Shown here: positions 35,734 through 49,334 of the stretch, piece by piece
How the letters are laid out: every line of letters starts with the position of its first letter
Numbering within the stretch: the stretch's first letter is position 1
Assembly: GCF_017654505.1 (NCBI RefSeq)
Contig: NC_054534.1
Span: 22,974,252 to 23,038,251 of the forward strand
Length of the DNA stretch: 64,000 nt
Source of the DNA: Polyodon spathula
Lineage: Eukaryota; Chordata; Actinopteri; Acipenseriformes; Polyodontidae
Reading direction: 5' to 3'
Notes under the pieces: model-generated
Seen by the model: the letters and a program-made list of their open reading frames with translations, nothing else
What the model was told of the DNA's origin: nothing
Databases searched by the model: none
Made by a program: the position numbers and the translations under genes

Positions 35734-36116
35734 TCAACAAACATTGCTTATGATTTAAAATGATGAGTGTAGTTCTTAAATAAGAAATGAACAGGTTTAC
35801 TATTATTATCTATAGATTGTTTTTATTTGACTTGCAATTGTGCTATTGTACAGGGCCTTATAATGGTTTGCCATGAAACGAGCTAAAGAAATGTAATCTT
35901 GTTCAAATTATCAACAAATAAGTTGAGATACTTCGCATCAAAAGTAAGCCAAAAATTGGCCAGTTTACATACGAACACATGCATTTAATGATAATTCCAT
36001 TTCTATAACACTTTCATCTAATGGTTGTTTTTATTTATTTATTTGAAACACATTTATGTTTTCTCATAGCTATTCTTATTTTGTATGGTCTTCCCTATTG
36101 AAAGTGGTATCTTGGT

Positions 36117-36799
36117 GTGATGAATCAAAGGGATTTCGGTCTGTGATTCAGCCTCCCGACAGTAGAAGGCATTAAACCAACTCGGGACTTCCCTTACCAA
36201 GATCTCGTGACCATGGCAAAAGTCATCTTTTTGAGGAGCAGCACCTTGGTGAGGGGCGGAAGTACGAGTATGTAAATTCCAGCCACTGGAGTCAAGTGAA
36301 GGATAAGGATACGTATCAGTTGGGGATTGGTGTTCCACTGACTACAGAGGCGGGACATTACATACTAAAGGAAACGTACTAGTGTGTTCGGGGCTGGTCC
36401 GAAAGTAAAATAGGAGGAAGTAACGGGTGGAGGGAGAGACTAGTTTGGAGTAGCGGGATTTTTGAAAATTGTAACTAATATTTCTTTTGTCTTTTTTTTT
36501 GTTTATGTCCGGTACGTCACGAAGACCATTAAGGAAGAGTTCTCACGATCTGTTTTGGATTTTTACCCCTGCACTCCCTCCCTCACGCCGTTTTGTTTTC
36601 TTTTTTTATTTAATTTTTTTTGTTGTTGTTGTTGTTGTTGTGTATAGAAAATAAAAATAAATTATCTTATTTCTGTACACATAAATTACTGTCTGGACAT
36701 TCAATTTAATACATTCTCGCCTCACACTTGGATAAATAAAGTTAACAGTATTTGCATTTAACTACAAGCTACGGTATCACGCCGGCCTTGGTTTCACAT
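36117..36799 (+). mobile_element. Possible second LTR
   Basis: A GC-richer block begins TGTGATGAATC and ends GGTTTCACA. It has TTG repeats at about 36620-36640, a poly(A) signal (AATAAA) near 36655, and a CTGGACATTCAATTTAATA stretch like the 3' part of Gypsy LTRs. I found no matching target duplication, so the borders are a guess and it may be a degraded element. Confidence 0.4.
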
Positions 36800-39700
36800 T
36801 CTTAGCCTGCTGCACAACACTAAAGTAGGTTTAACTTATTTTTTATTTCACATATTAACACATTTACTGACAGTTTCACCATGCAGACAAGATCAGGTGT
36901 AAAAGCAGAAGGTTATGAGTGAGATTTAACGGATGTGTGTTTGGACATATGTCATTTGCACATATTCTATTTATCTGTATGTGAAGTCAGAAAATACATT
37001 TGCTATAACCAGCTGTTATTTTCATTTTGTGCTAACATCTCAATAGGGCCTTTTATTTGTCTTGATAGTATTACTGTAAATTACAGTAAAGTATATCAAT
37101 CTCCATTCAACTGCACTCAAACGATTCAAACACAAACTAAACCTGCTGTAAATTCAAGCAATTACCAGCCCTAGCTCAGGAAATAAAAACTAAATTGAAA
37201 GTACCTTTACTGTAAAAAAATAAATAAATTCTTAACTGTTAAATTAATATATTGCTGTAAACCATCCAGTAAGAAGCCAGTAAATATATGTTCCCATGCC
37301 CAACTCTTGCTGATCACCAGCAAAATACATTTTCCTCACAGCTTATTTTCAAGCCTGAAGAGTAGCTGCCTTTTATCCCCATTTTCAAAGCCTCTTCTCA
37401 TTTTGTGGCTCACCATTGGAGTTACTTAAAGACTAGAGAATACACATTAAAAATATAATTTGAAGTGTAAAAACCACAAGCACAGCACTTTTTTTGTTAT
37501 TCGACATACGGTACTGTTCCTGGGTAATGAGTTAGTTTCACTTTTTTAGCCCATCAGTTTCCCGTCATATGAGTTCCTGTAACCAAGCTTAAAAAAGGCT
37601 CAACCAATCTGTGTTTGTTTTACATGCACTTCCGGTTCAACAGAAGGTAGATTTAACTATTTATTCTCAGACCCTGACTAAGCCATCTATGAATATATTA
37701 ATTCCAACTTTATTGGGAGGGTTGTCATGTACTGTACAGCGCAATCTCTCCAGAATCATCTTGCTTTTCCTTCTAACCCAGCCATATCTGTGATTATATT
37801 ACTAAGCAGTGACTGTGCAGGGGCAAGTGGCAGTACCAAAACAGAGCTTCATATTTTTGCCAAACTTATAGCAACTGAAGAAAGACTAGCAGTGGTTTAA
37901 ATAGTCAAGAAACACTGCCTTTATTGAAAAACTACCCTTTCTGATACCACAGTATTAAATTACAGGTCATTATAGCTGCTATATAAGCAATTTGTATGCC
38001 CAAATTAAATTTTTTGGTTTTTTTTCACTCAGAACTTTACACAAACAGCCTTGATTTGAAGATTGATATTATATGTATTTAGAAGTGGTTTTTATTGTTG
38101 TTATTTTATACTTGGACCATTATTGTGCTGGGGTTTTCCTAAAGAATGTCTTTATTAAATGTTAATAAATTAAAAATAAGCATTGGTGCTGTCAGCAAGG
38201 TTTAACAGAGGTGTCCTTCATTAATTGTCCGTTATTGATTTCCTTTTTTTAATAAGTGTAGGCAAAAGACAATGGCTGCTACAGTCAAGTACTGTGCAAC
38301 AGAACTGCCTGAATGTGAAGCGTGTGATTGATGATGTCAGAGGACATATCCCTTGCACACCCTTTTCTTAGACACAATGTGAGGCTCTTGTGTTAACATG
38401 TGTGAGCTTCAATTGTTAGTATTTAAATGGAAAACAAAGCAGGTGTAACACAATGTAATCAACTTTGATGTAATCTCCTGCTAAGTATGTAATACATATA
38501 CAACATTAGTTCTTTTAGATATTTACATGGAAGTTTTATGTTGTTGTTGGTCTACTTGCTAATAGTATCTGATTCTATGAGTGCGGTAAAAAGCATGCTC
38601 AGCTATGTTTGATGAGTGCCTAAAGCAATGTGAGCTTACCCCTATTCCTGCCTTGACAGTCTACAACTGATCAAAGTTTTTAATTAGTTTGTTTTTATAC
38701 CTTGTCCACAATACCTAAATAATGTGATATCACAACACCCAAAGAGCTTATGACTGACCTTCTGAGATATGTAACAATTTGGTTATGTTGCCTTTTAATT
38801 GAATTGACATGAACTAAATGTATTGTGATGGACCAGGAATTAGCATGAGGTCAATCCACAATAACAATCAGGTGGAATGTTCTTAGTCTTCATAACTGGT
38901 CAGTGGTCAGTAGTAGTAGTGTGAAGTGATAACCATACCTCATAGATAAAAAACTGTGGTCATATACCAAAACAATTCGAGCCTTTTTGTTAATTAATAT
39001 TAGCAGTTATTATTAACCTATCAGTGCTCTCCAGGATGTTTTTTTACACTTTCTGTGCCTAGCAAGCTAACAGTACAGCTGCCTATCCCTGTAGGTGTCT
39101 GCTGAAGGACAACAGGCACCTGGGACACTGCATCTCAGTGAGGTGACTGTCCCTGACAATTTTACCTCTCCAGGCCCTCAGAGTGACAGGCCAATGCGAC
39201 ATAAACTGTGGGATCCCTAGTGAAGACCTGCAACATGCATTCCCCTGACTCTATGACTTACACTGACGCACGCTATGTTTCTTTACCAGATGTGCCACTC
39301 ATGCATCTTAAGAAATCCCAATGAACTGCTGGTATCTAGCATTAATTTGTTTCAGTTGGGAAACACCAATGTGGAAAACAAGACTTTGCTGTTTTTCTGA
39401 TGTAATACATGAATGTCATGCCACAATAAATTGGCCTATTGGTGTGGCATGTTGTAAATGTCAGCCCAGCAGGACATAGCCTATAAATGAGACAGCCAGG
39501 GCACTGTGGAACACCCCTCGAGACAGAACCTGCTGCAAGGTGGAGAGGGGGTAGGTGAAACAAAACAAGATGATATCAGGCATAGGGGGAATGACAGGGA
39601 AGAAGAAATATATCTTTTGAAATGTCAATATACTCTTTTTTTTATACCTGTCAGCCAACAAACTACATGAAATAAATATTAAATTGACTCTGGGAATCCA

Positions 39701-41639
39701 AGTGCTTCAAAAACTCTCTGTACAAATATTCATGGCTGTGGTCTATAGTCTTTAAAGGCTAAAAGTGAGCAACATTAAAAATAATTTTGTTTTTATAAAT
39801 ATTAAGAATCAGATTATACTTACAGTGCATTAAACAGTCCTTTTTATTTTTCATTGTGAAATACATTTTGTGAAAGTTTAAAAGCCCTCCTTAAGAATCA
39901 TGATCCATTAAATAAGTTGGAATGAGCTTTGTGAAATGCACGTGGGCATTTTATACAATTATACAGGATCTAAATTAATGTTGTAAGAAATACATGGGTT
40001 GATATGAAATTAGATAATGTAAATATTTTACCATGTGGGTTTATAATGGTCATAGGTATAGCAAAAGTAACGTGACCATGGAAAAAATAGACTGCAGTTA
40101 GATTAACATCTATCAGTAGTTTGACTTTCTTTCCAGAACTAAATGAAAAACTACTTCCACATTTGCTAAATAAATAATTAACAAACTAAATCGAAAAAAA
40201 AGTTTATAGAATTTTTTTTTTCGTTATGATTAACCCCCCTTCCCTCTACATGTGGCTTATGCTATTTTCTCTTTCACGTTAAAAACTTGCATGCAGGATA
40301 AGAGGGAAAGTCTGTGCGCTAGTGAGCAACTAAACAGCTAGATCAGCTCACAGTGGTGATGTTAAAGCCACTTGCCAAAAGCCACAACATACAATATGCG
40401 ACACTCATCCTGCTCATTTACAGAGCCTTAAGAGATCAAATGACTAAACATCTACAACCTAAATAGTACTCTGCAGGTAAAACAGCTCAAATAGATCAAA
40501 CCCCAAATAGACTTATTTGCTTTTATATTCCTTTTACAAGGAATATATCCTGTTTATCGCTGATATGATTCAGAACAGTTTTTTTTTTGTTGTTATTTTA
40601 TAACTGTACAAGTTAAAACATAAAATGCATTTAAATAAATAAATATCTGAGAACAACTGTTTACAAACACATAACCTGAAAATATGGTCTAGGCTAAAAT
40701 GAATAATATAATGTAATGTAATGTACATGTCTCTTACTGGGTTTCTTTTCATTTTAATGAACCCAAACCATTTACATTTAGACAGACACTCATGTCTAAC
40801 GATTCATGTTCATACTGTAGTTATTATACTGAAACATAGCAAGACTGATTCTCAAAATGTAAAATATATTACATATATGTTACCATAAAATATAGCTGAA
40901 CTGTAACATTCTCTCAGTCATCAATTGTACAAGGAATAAATGCATATTACTTGTGAAGTAAAAAGTCGGATTTATGGAAATTGTAACTCCAGTTTCCTTC
41001 ATAAGAAATAACATTTACCCTAGTTATATCTCTTCCCTATTTTGGTGAGCCCAAAATCTCAGATTTTTTTTGAATTTTTATTTGATGCTCTGTAAGAGAA
41101 ATTGTAAACTGGAAAGCACTTCTCGCAGCCTCTCAGAATGCACTTGCCATGTTAGTTTTAGATCTAATCTACCCTGTTGTTTTTATTTTATTTATTTATT
41201 TATTTTTTACTGGAGCCTTAATTCCTCAGGATTCCATATAACCCCCCCAAAAAACATCTTCTGTATGTTAAAAACATCTTCAAGATGCATAGCAACATTT
41301 TATCAAATAATTGTATTGTTAGAAGATCCATTAACAATAAGTATTTGCAATGCTGATCAAGTGGCAAAAACCTTTTCTTTTGATTTAACAAGATTAATGT
41401 ATTGATTAGGCAGGTAACTACGAGCTCACTATAAATATACAGTACATTGAAGCATTTCTATATTTATGAGAAAAAGAGATACAAGGTCACTATGCAGCAC
41501 TTTATAAAAAGTGGTTTGTTACCAGTGTCTGTATTTAACTTAAGCGATACTTTTAGCAATGCTTATGTATACAATACTTAAAATGCTTATACTTGAGAAT
41601 AGGGGTTACTTTCTGACTTAACCAGCACTGAAGTTATAG
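36800..41639. other. Upstream of SYK, nothing recognised
   Basis: AT-rich DNA with short homopolymers; the block at 39040-39560 is richer in GC but shows no recognised repeat or coding motif. It could contain the missing SYK first exon or regulatory DNA. Confidence 0.55.
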
Positions 41640-42242
41640 CAATTATGTAACAACTGTGTTCAATGTACCATTAAAAAGTACATGTTGCTGACAGAGAATA
41701 TGGTTCACATCAGTGCCAGTACATGACAACAGTAGAATCTCAGTAAAAGGCCGCTGTTTTTTTGTGTTTTGAAGAATGGGACTGTAGATCATACTGGACT
41801 GTATGGCATCCAATTGTTCCAGTACTTGCATCAGCTTGTACTTGCACTGAACTGCTCATACCTTGCCGTATTCTACTACTGCTCTTAATTATAATTACTT
41901 CCTGTATCTTGTATTGACTTTACTCTTATAGGTTTCTGTATCTGTACATCCACTTATGGTGCACACTACATGCTCTTTACTCATATAAGCAAATATTCAG
42001 ACTATAAGTTAACTGCTCTTACTCAAATTCACTCTTAAATGTAATTATTTACTGTATTCTTTATTTTGCTCTTATTTGAATGTGATCTTATTTTCTACTG
42101 ATTTTACTGCACCTTGTAACTGCTCTTATCTGTAATGTGATATTCTGTAATGTGATATTTTATAATGTGATACTTTATACTGTGATATTTTGTAGCAATT
42201 GCATGCCACCCTGGATAAGTGGGTCTACTAAGAAATAAATTG
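41640..42242 (+). mobile_element. LINE/SINE 3' region with GATAAG tail
   Basis: Repetitive ACTGCTC-rich sequence with three near-copies of TAATGTGATATTCT at 42130-42190 leads into CACCCTGGATAAGTGGGTCT and ACTAAGAAATAAATTG. This tail is of the same kind as those at 15660 and 20160. No coding part adjoins it; the 5' border is approximate. Confidence 0.6.
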
Positions 42243-42699
42243 AAATTTCAACACAATATACACATTTTTGTTTGAAACTTTTACAAGAAAGACAAAGCTT
42301 TACCTTTTGGGAGGGAACCAAAGTTACAACTTTCCTGAAACCGCACAAGCACCCATGGCAGGAGCAAAGGAACAAACAACAAAAGGAAAGAAAACATGTA
42401 TTTTGATATTTACGTATCTAGAAGCATATTGAAGTATACTAGCCCTTTATTGATGTCTGTGGATAAGCTCTACGATCGCTAGCCTTTTCATTGTAGAATA
42501 ATAATGGCCAGTCTCAAGAATGTAAAAAAAAAGTGAATAACTACATAGAAGTAAGGGGGGCAATCAATTCAACTGTTGTATACAACATTGTAACTCAGCA
42601 TTTTGCATGTTCATGGATTCATTCCTCTAATACGCACCGACACTCATATTGGTAATATGTTACAATGGGGCTGGTTCCATTTTAGAATGTTAAGTTACA

Positions 42700-42835
42700 G
42701 GTGTAACGTCAGAACCTGCTTTCCTTGGTCATACGAGCATGCGCAATAGCTCTCCAGGTCACAATAGCGGTTTAGGAAATCCCCGCCCCACGCTTTTGTC
42801 CCGCCCTTTACTTTTTGCATTCCGACATCTGTCAA
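42700..42835. promoter_or_regulatory. GC-rich promoter-like patch
   Basis: In otherwise AT-rich DNA this patch holds two GC boxes (CCCCGCCCC, CCCGCCC), an NRF1-like GCATGCGCAATAG and a CRE-like TAACGTCAG. It lies upstream of SYK on the side where a non-coding first exon should be. No exon or transcript evidence is available, so a link to SYK is only a possibility. Confidence 0.35.
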
Positions 42836-42977
42836 ATCATCGAGATTCAGTTGAAATAGTTTTATAGCCACAACTAATTGTACAGAATTTTTCATTTTTT
42901 TAATTGCCCAAATAATTGTATAGGACTTATATTCCGCCTTTGTGCTGTGGTAAGAAAGCCGGGTTTCTAGATATCGA

Positions 42978-43022
42978 AAAAAAAAAAAAAAAAAAAAACA
43001 AAAAAACAAAAAAAAAAAAAAC
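42978..43022. repeat. Poly-A rich run
   Basis: Long A-runs broken by single C residues. Confidence 0.95.
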
Positions 43023-43145
43023 AACGTTTTGAACGGATAAAACAAAATAATTATTCCCCAAATAAAATGATTAAAAATAATAATACTAATAATAATAAAA
43101 TGATTTTCACACAGCTCCAGTTATTGTGTTTAAAACGGCTTACAG

Positions 43146-43197
43146 AGTAAAATAAATAAAAAAAAAATAAATAAATAAAATAAAATAAAATAAATTA
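43146..43197. repeat. (AAAT)n-like simple repeat
   Basis: Irregular AAAT/AAAAT units. Confidence 0.9.
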
Positions 43198-43879
43198 TCG
43201 CTGGCTCTTGGTCAATGCATGGTTTGACAGAGGAATCACCCAATGGTCGACTCGATCCCGATTGGGTTGTACTCAGCTTGGGGTCCTAATATATACACAT
43301 TAAATATTCTGATAAGTATTTTCTGTATATTTGATCACTCCAAAAACATATTTTTTTCTTTTTCTGTAAATAAACTGTTAAATCACATTTGCTGACTGTC
43401 TTGTGATCTCAGATAGTCACGAAACAAGCACATTGCGAATGTATTCATAGCTCTATGAAAAAATAATCTTGTCTGTACCACTTTCCCTGCTATAAATATG
43501 TGAAATATCTGTCTTGCTAATATCTGTTGTTACAGCCTTTTCACTGACAACAGACTTCACAGAAAATAACATAGATTCTTCAGGGAACATGTTTACCGTT
43601 CCTTATTAAAGATATCCATATTTACATATGCATATGTTAAATGAAAGTCGTCTATAAAACTTTAATGTTATTTTTAATATAATGTTGGTATTAAGTCATG
43701 TATTAGAAAACAGACTCTCTTTTTTTACTAGTTAAGTTAACTTTATACTATTAACGAAAATTAACTTTATACTATTTTTACATTTTGAACGATACATTTT
43801 TTAAAGGTTTTGTTATTGTGGGAGGTGCATATTTCCATGTAAATTTTGTAACGTCAATAAATGAACCCACATTACAGTA

Positions 43880-44345
43880 TGCGGTGCATTTACTCGACTG
43901 CGCATTCTTGTCAATGTCTGCCCCAGAAAAACTTATGCATGCTTTTGTTTCCTCCAGACATGATTATTGCAATGCCTTACTTGCTGGGGTGTCAAAGAAT
44001 ACCGTCCAAAAACTCCAGCATGTCCAAAATTCAGCAGCTAGGGTGTTAATCAGGTGTCGCTCCAGTGAACATATAACCACTGTATTAAAATCTCTACGCT
44101 GGTTTTCTCCCCCTTATATCTCTGCCTTACTGTCAAATTACATTCCTGGTCGCTCTCTACGCTGATGCTGGTCGTTTAACTGTTCCCTTAACCAAGCTGT
44201 GAATAGTGGGAGATAGGGCTTTCTCGTCCTGTGCACCAAGGCTGTGGAACTCACTCCCGCCCGAGATTCGAATCTCTGAGTCCCTGTCTTTTGAAATCTC
44301 GCCTCAAAACACATTTATTTAAATTGCCATTCTTTTAGCTTCTTT
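43880..44345 (+). pseudogene. Truncated LINE ORF2, C-terminal end
   Basis: The plus strand reads LSMSAPEKLMHAFVSSRHDY, CNALLAG, KLQHVQNSAARVLIR and SSEHITTVLKSLRW, the well-known region after the RT core of L2/Rex1/CR1-type LINEs, then jumps to PPYISALLSNYIPGRSLR. The segment between (normally LHWLPV...YKALHG) is missing, and stops follow, though LCTKAVELTP-like and LKSRLKTHLFKL-like pieces continue in other frames up to an (ATT)n stretch at 44420. Dead copy, truncated at its 5' end. Confidence 0.82.
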
Positions 44346-44417
44346 GTTGTTTTTTATTTTCTTGATTTTTAATGTTGTTAGTAGTTTGTATCCAATTCTG
44401 TATATGTCATGAGTTGA

Positions 44418-44419
<2 letters not shown>

Positions 44420-44448
<29 letters not shown>

Positions 44449-44486
44449 CTATTATTATTATTATTATTATTATGATTATTATGATT
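44420..44486. repeat. (ATT)n microsatellite
   Basis: ATT repeat with small interruptions just after the LINE remnant, perhaps grown from its tail. Confidence 0.95.
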
Positions 44487-44958
44487 AGCTACCGATACAA
44501 CGTCAGAAAATGCTACCGGGATGCATTTTCTGATTGGGCTGCATTTTCTGATGTTACATTGGTGGTGACTCCGATTCTTTACAGGACAGCAGTGACAATA
44601 AATATCATTTTTGATTTCATATGCCTCTTTCGTTTTACATAAAAGTTCATTTAGTCCATGTAAACCTATTCCATTCGAGAAACAAGACTGTCCGATCACA
44701 TAAACACTGCTGATACACTTAAGGTAACACCTCTGCATCCTGTTGTTATCATAAATCGATACAATGTAAAGAAATGAACTAGGGAATTGAACTACTTAGA
44801 GAAACCATAGACATAATGTTATGTAAGAACAAATATACGGATGTACATTTTTGTTCTACTTGCAACTGTGACCACAAAAGATTCAAAAAGAGAGTAGGGC
44901 AGTTAAGTCAAAAGTTAGAGTTACCACGGTAACCAAAGCCACCCAAAGAAATGTTGCC

Positions 44959-44960
<2 letters not shown>

Positions 44961-45016
<56 letters not shown>

Positions 45017-45017
45017 A
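44961..45017. repeat. Poly-C (46 nt) followed by poly-A (11 nt)
   Basis: C at 44961-45006, then A at 45007-45017. No other interruption. Confidence 0.95.
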
Positions 45018-46731
45018 CACGCTCTAACGGAAAATATAGAAAATGTCATTGTGTGTGAAAAAAAATTCAATAGCTACATACTGTATTCTAAATAGTAAAG
45101 TGGCTTTTCATTTTTGTTTCAAAGCAGTTGTAAAGAATGCAACATATGAATAGACTGAAATTCGTTGAATGTTTTTCAAAGAGACAGACCGTCGTAGTGA
45201 AACATTGTTTAGATCTACCTATTTAATTTGGGTTCATGTCTAAATAAGCTTTCCAACTATAAAGCATCACATTTTGGAAACGCCACTGGTTGTGTTTAGA
45301 TCCCTTTGGTTTTATTTCAAACTCATCAATATATATGTTTTTTTTTTTGTTTTTTTTTTTTAAGATGAATAGATTCAATTTGATCACAACTCTTTTTTGT
45401 ATGTTATCTTAAAACAGGCTTGTACACAATAATATATGTAATCTGTTCTGAACACATATTTATTGTGACTGTATTGGCCCTATTTTAAATCAAATACAAA
45501 GGTACATTTTAGGCAAATAAAATAATGTAACTGTAAAACTAGTATCAATTAAGTATTGAGAGCAATCTGCTGGTGGGCATGTTGATGATGTTTTAGGCAA
45601 GACAATCAAGAAATTTACAGAATACTTCGGAATTCACCAAACTCAGCAATTTCTTGATATTACAATATCATTGGAAGTGGATCGCTCACAACTGGTTTGT
45701 ATGTAAACTCATATATGTTTTCTGTTAATTTCACAGACCCCGATTAGCACTAATCTTGGACCAGCTGTTATCTAACCTGCAGTAATGCACAGAAAATGAG
45801 GTAGACCAAGCTAGTTAGTCTGTGAACCAAGTCTGAAAGTTTGTTTTGCACAGATGTACACAATTATACAGCTATCTAAGTCCCATTTTAAAATGTCAGT
45901 TGAAAAGGTTGTATTTCGGTATTCATTTGCGTGTGCTTATTTACACATGCTGAATTTGAAAATATTGGTAGCAAAAATGTACATTCACAAACCTTGAGTT
46001 ATGTCCCTATAGTTTTTTTCTCATGCAAATGTATCCGAATAGCAAACTTCCCCACGTGGATATTAATTAACCTAGGACTAGGAATCAAACCTAGGACGTA
46101 ATTCTAATGCAGTTTGCAATGCAGGGACCCTATAGCTTTCAAGGCACAAAGTGTTCCCTCCCATTTTACAACATTTGCAAGTAGTATGGCTGTAAAGTTA
46201 CAGTTTTTAAAATATGTTGTAAATAATAATTATGTATTACCCCAGCTGTATCGAAAGCTTTCACCTCATTTGCAAACTATCATAATGAGCTTGCTCAGTT
46301 CATTTAGTATATTATAACGTTTTCATGTTTAGGAAGTAGTACCTAGGGAGACGGTGTTGAATTCTCAAAATGTTTGTTTTATTTGAAACTACAGAGAATT
46401 CCTTTCAAGGGCCGGAATTCATGCCACCAAAATAATAACGCTACATTTTAGTCTGGAACTTTCACTGTATATTGTCTCCGGTCACAGCTCGCATGCTCGC
46501 TCAATCACACCCACAGTTTCTCATTCAAGTTCAGCGAGGGACTGTCTCCAATTCCCACTCATGCAGCCCTTACACTATGTAACACAATTTTTGTTCCTGG
46601 GTAGTATGTGTTATTTCCTAATTGCTTGTGCCTCAAAAGTATAGAAAATGGTTGTTATTCCCCACAAACTTTGCTTTTGTGACCAGGACAGTGATATTTC
46701 AAAATATCACTATTTCCAATGGGAAAACGGG
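45018..46731. other. Intergenic, nothing recognised
   Basis: Only T-rich runs near 45340. No coding or repeat signature. Confidence 0.6.
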
Positions 46732-47009
46732 CAAATGTGTGTCTTTTCGTTCACATAAAGTCAGAAAAAAACAACATATGAATCCAAATGAATATGTATT
46801 TATAATAAAGTAATACAAAAATGACTACAAAAGATTTAGAAGTGAGTAGTTTTTCGAGACTGTAAATACAGTATAATTGTAAATCTCGAAAAACTACTCA
46901 CTTCTAAATCTTTTGTAGTCATTTTTGTATTACTTTAGTATAAATACATGTTAATTTGGATTCATATGTTGTTTTTTTCTGACTTTATTTGAACGAAAAG
47001 ACACATTTG
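46732..47009. repeat. Near-perfect palindrome with arms of about 125 bp
   Basis: Arm 46732-46859 is the reverse complement of arm 46885-47009, with only a few substitutions and one 2-bp indel. The loop of about 25 bp (46860-46884) is not palindromic. The same peptide (KVRKKQHMNPN) appears in short frames on both strands because of this symmetry, and is not evidence of coding. I see no target duplication or transposase. Confidence 0.92.
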
Positions 47010-49013
47010 TACAGTAATGGTGTGACTCGTTCCCCTCAAAATACATGTAACGTAAGACTGACGAGACAAACTGAACAAATTCCTGCAACAAAGCAATTGT
47101 CCGGGTTGTTACAAGATATATTTTAATTTGAAAGTAAAAATATATGAAAGCATGACGACCTTTATGTACAAAAATCTTCACTAATATACAACTGAACAAG
47201 AACTGTTGAGCATTTATTTTCGTTACACACAGTATTAAATGGCAATGTTTATATCTGATAGTGAAAAAAAAATCAAGATAAAGAAAGAAATGTCTATGTA
47301 TTCATTTATTAATGTATTTATGTTTTACTTTACCAAATATATAGACTATCCTTCAGCATAGCTGATTCTCAGAAAAATGAATGTTCCCTTTTGTCCAGTG
47401 GGGGCCACAAATAGCATTACTCTCATCAACCAGTATCGAGAGGAAACCATACTTCCTTGTGCCAATATGCACCACAATGTGCCTTACACTGACAGGAAAC
47501 CAACATTTTTCACATCAAGATCAGAATCTCTCAGAATGAGGAGATGACTCGAAAAAAAAAAAAAAAATCTCCAGAAAAAAATGGTGTAGCACTGATAGTA
47601 GCACAACAAGCCTGCACACTGAAGATTATAGTTTCAAATTCCAGGTATGCTAGATCTTTTTATATTTATATTATATGAAAAAAAAAAATTAGGCAAATGT
47701 GCAATTTTAAAACCGAAATAAATAATTTCATATAAATGATGATATAGAAGTCAAATTTTTTTGTGCGTGCGATGTGTGCGACTAGTCCATTTTAAAATAT
47801 CAATAAATCATTTAATATAAATGATAGTGACATCAAAATAAATGCGTTCCCTAGTATATTTCCATGTTGACAAAACAATTGTCATTAAACTCGGCTGTCC
47901 TGTAATATACATTTTTTACCTTTGGCGACTTATTTCTCTTACTGTATGACAGGTATTCTTCCATATTTCACCTAAGAGTGTTGGGAACTACAAATTAAAA
48001 GTGAAATGGTGCTTTTGGTTGATTTACTTTTGCTGCGCCAATACCCTGAAAACACATACACTATCCTTGCTGTATAGAGAGTCTATGGCCCTTCTCGCTG
48101 ATAACTTGGGGCAAGGAGCTACCGTTCCTCTCAATTGTGCCATATGTGGGATGACATCTGTAAACAACCGGATAAGAGGTACCGGAATTTTGACAGAATA
48201 TAATTGTTTAATGTCTTATAATTGATTTATTATTTTTATATGTCTGTTCTGTCTGGTCTCACAAAAATGTGCTTTAAGTGGCCCCCATTTAGACTGTATG
48301 AACAACCCTATTGTGTGATGTCACAGCAACTTATTACCTTCCAGTTGGTTATAAACAAATCTGTATGCTTGAAAAAAGAACTCAGAATGCAGCTGAATAA
48401 TTTCCTGGAAAATGTTGCTACATGATCACAACATACAGTACAAATATGTTCCCTTTAACTGAAAGCTTGTTTTGTAAGGGAAGTATGTTTTTAGACCGAA
48501 GTGCAGTAAGAAAGTTATTAAATGTTGTTGCCTGGTAACCTGTCTGATGCCTCATCACAGAAGCTGGAAGTAATATCCTAACCTACGGTATGTATCTATT
48601 ACTTTCTCCCATTGGAAAAATACAAAAAATAAAATAAGTACACTGTAAGGTAAATGCAACTATGTGAAAGAGGTCATATGTTCAGCAGAACATGAGCACT
48701 TACTCTCATATATAAATATCACAATAAGCAATGAGCCTCCAAAATAAGTTCATTAAATGCTACAAATTACTTTGATGGCCACTGATCTAGGGTGACATCC
48801 CTTCGCATACAAATGCCATGTTTTTTATTCCCAGACAATGGAAGTAAAAAATATAAATAGAGACATCAACCCACTGATCTCAGCTGCACAAACCAAATGT
48901 GTCAGCTCAGCTCTTCTTTGAGATTCACAGCAGGGAAACATCAACCAGTTGCAGGCCCTCCCTACTTATGTGACAAAAACAGAAGCAGGCAACTCACAGT
49001 GACTGAAAATCAT
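47010..49013. other. Intergenic, nothing recognised
   Basis: A poly-A run at 47551-47567. Short open frames without motifs. Confidence 0.6.
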
Positions 49014-49334
49014 GGGGTTTCCATGTGAAATGGCAATGCACTTGCACATTTCGGAGAATTACTCGAGTAACTTAGGTTTATGGTCGATAAAAACGGCTAA
49101 AGAGAGGGATAGGATGAATCTCATTTACTTGTATAAATGATGAAACACACGGGTAAATCCATGTCCAGTTTTGCATGGAAACCCGCATTTCACATGTAAA
49201 TGTTAATGAGCGTGTTTATTCTTAACTGTAAATATTACAAGGGAGCAGGTCAGTTGTTACTGTCAATTCCAAGATGGCAGAAAGTAGTGGCTGATGGGTG
49301 ATTTTATGGTTAGCAGTGGTGTAGTTCACCTTAA

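Noticed and set aside
46622..47199. Same peptide (KVRKKQHMNPN) encoded on both strands
   Set aside because: Explained fully by the palindrome; not a duplicated gene.
47590..47650. tRNA-like stretch with a B-box resembling AGTTTCAAATTCC
   Set aside because: No A box at proper spacing and no cloverleaf could be drawn.
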